The notes beneath the pieces were generated by a model. That model had not been told where the DNA came from. It was given only the letters and a program-made list of their open reading frames with translations, and did not search any database. From NCBI RefSeq assembly GCF_905171765.1, contig NC_053394.1:162409183-162473182 (forward strand): a stretch of 64,000 nucleotides of DNA, read 5' to 3'. Both the position numbers and the translations under genes were made by a program. Each line of letters opens with the position of its first letter. Position 1 is the stretch's first letter. Positions 62,698 through 64,000 of this stretch are shown piece by piece. The stretch is from Bufo bufo (Eukaryota > Chordata > Amphibia > Anura > Bufonidae).

Positions 62698-63835
62698 CTA
62701 GAGATGGCCTTGCGGTTCGCCCTGCGGTCGGTTCGCGGCGAACTTTGCTCGTTCGCTGTTCACCGAACATGCAAACATATGGCAATATTCACGCCCGCCA
62801 TATTCTTTTACATTGTGAAGAACTTTGACCCATGACACATCCATCAGGTGGTACAGGACAGCCAATTGAGACGTTTCAGTACATGGACATACCCCCTACC
62901 TTATAAATAGACCTGATCTGGCTGCCATTTTACATTCTGTCTTTTGCCAGTGTAGGGAGAGGTTGCTGTGTGCAGCAGGGACAGACTGTTAGGGACACCA
63001 AACGCTAGCTAATAGGGCCACAAAAGTTCTATTAAGGACTGGTATAGGTGTACTATTGTTTGGTGTGCAGTATATAGGGGTATAATACACTTATAATATA
63101 CTTTCTAACATAGAAAGCATATTATAGTGGATTTGTATAGTGCAGCATTGTGACTGGTGAGCGGTTTTGCAGCGATACTACAACTACAAAGAGTGACAAA
63201 CGCAATTAGAAAAAAGTATTATAACTGGTGTGATAGACCAGTGGCCCCCCAAAACGACAGATTGAAGCGGGGTGTTATATAACAATATACTTTCATAATA
63301 GTTTATTTGGGTACTGCAGAAATTTAGCCTCTTTCTCTGCGTTCCCTCTGCTACACACAGTGACAAACGTTACTGGAAAAAATGTATTATAACTGGTGTG
63401 AGAGACCAGTGGCCCCCCCAATACGACTGATTGAAGCGGGGTGTTATATAACAATATACTTTCATAATAGTGTATTTGGGTACTGCAGAAATTTTGGCTG
63501 TTTTGCTGCGTTCCCTCTGCTACACACAGTGACAAACGGTACTGAAAAAAAGTATTATAACTGGTGTGAAATACCAGTGGCCCCCCAAAACGACAGATTC
63601 AAGCGGGGTGTTATATAACAATATACTTTCATAATAGTGTATTTGGGTACTGCAGAATTTTTGCTTTTTTTGCTGCGTTCCCTCTGCTACACACAGTGAC
63701 AAACGTTACTGGAAAAAAGTATTATAACTGGTGTGAAATACCAGTGGCCCCCCAAAACGACAGATTGAAGCGGGGTGTTATATACCGTCTTCCACATACA
63801 CTGCGCTTCTCTAGAGACTTTTGTCACAGGGTGAT
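62698..63835 (+). mobile_element. 5' fragment of a hAT element
   Basis: Starts TAGAGATGGCCTTGCGGTTCG and GCGGCGAACTTTGCTCG; TTATAAATAGACC at about 62901 is a plausible promoter box, followed by a leader with four ~168-bp repeats. The transposase is missing because the next element begins at TTAA 63836-63839. Confidence 0.65.
63180..63790. repeat. About 168-bp tandem repeat, four copies, in a hAT leader
   Basis: GTGACAAACG starts at 63193, 63360, 63529 and 63696; the unit also has TATTATAACTGGTGTGA, CCAGTGGCCCCCC and GATTGAAGCGGGGTGTTATA. Confidence 0.93.
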
Positions 63836-63839
63836 TTAA

Positions 63840-64000
63840 CCACCTCAGCCCCCAGTGCTTAAACACCCTGAAAGACCAGGCCACTTTTTACACTTCTGAC
63901 CTACACTACTTTCACCATTTATTGCTCGGTCATGCAACTTACCACCCAAATGAATTTTGCCTCCTTTTCTTCTCACTAATAGAGCTTTCATTTGGTGGTA
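63840..64000. mobile_element. Start of a TTAA-ended (piggyBac-like) element, runs off the window
   Basis: TTAA (63836-63839) then CCACCTCAGCCCCCAGTGC. The reverse complement matches 3919-4079 with two differences. Only the terminal 161 bases are in the window. Confidence 0.8.

Overview
The window is vertebrate nuclear DNA and fits an anuran (frog or toad) chromosome. It has two spliced vertebrate genes whose introns and flanks are packed with transposable elements: TTAA-flanked piggyBac types, 8-bp-duplication hAT types, Tc1/mariner, short TTA/TAA-flanked inverted-repeat elements, a full-length L1-type LINE, a gypsy-type LTR element and a tRNA-derived SINE. The species cannot be fixed from the sequence alone.

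Host genes. TMEM134 (+) is represented by six 3' coding exons between 5394 and 26327, with the stop at 26325-26327. Its 5' exon(s) were not found and probably lie left of the window. CABP4 (-) is complete: six coding exons from the ATG at 38170 to the stop at 26702, 753 nt, 250 residues, with all splice phases agreeing. The two genes converge tail to tail, with 374 bp between their stop codons. As I recall, CABP4 and TMEM134 are also neighbours in human, so this looks like conserved microsynteny.

Left part (1-5393): a 191-bp satellite (14-860), then a TTAA-ended element built of about 380-bp modules in alternating orientation, then a foldback repeat. The TMEM134 introns (5453-24444) hold a long degenerate TTAA-flanked composite, many short inverted-repeat elements, and a full-length but broken L1 (13731-22265) with a 12-15 bp target duplication. 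That L1 is itself interrupted by a 2.74-kb hairpin element (16432-19170).

Middle part (26731-38170): CABP4 introns with MITEs, nested hAT MITEs, Tc1 remnants and a TTAA element. From 38171 rightward I find no host gene. In order: repeat remnants, a SINE inside a TTAA element, a Tc1 remnant cut by a gypsy-type LTR with gag and protease (42771-44880), a large decayed hAT element (about 44881-52545) with a second hAT carrying a 32-bp minisatellite nested in it (44955-47406), an apparently intact Tc1 element (53116-54697), an apparently intact 6.7-kb piggyBac element with a 599-residue transposase (55685-62356), fragments of Tc1 and hAT, and the start of a TTAA element whose end is nearly identical, in inverse orientation, to the one at 3919-4083.

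The likeliest items of biological interest are the intact piggyBac and Tc1 transposases, the unusual tandem and palindromic arrays inside DNA transposons, and the nesting order, which allows relative dating. I saw no evidence of a bacterial-type system, CRISPR array or novel host gene cluster.
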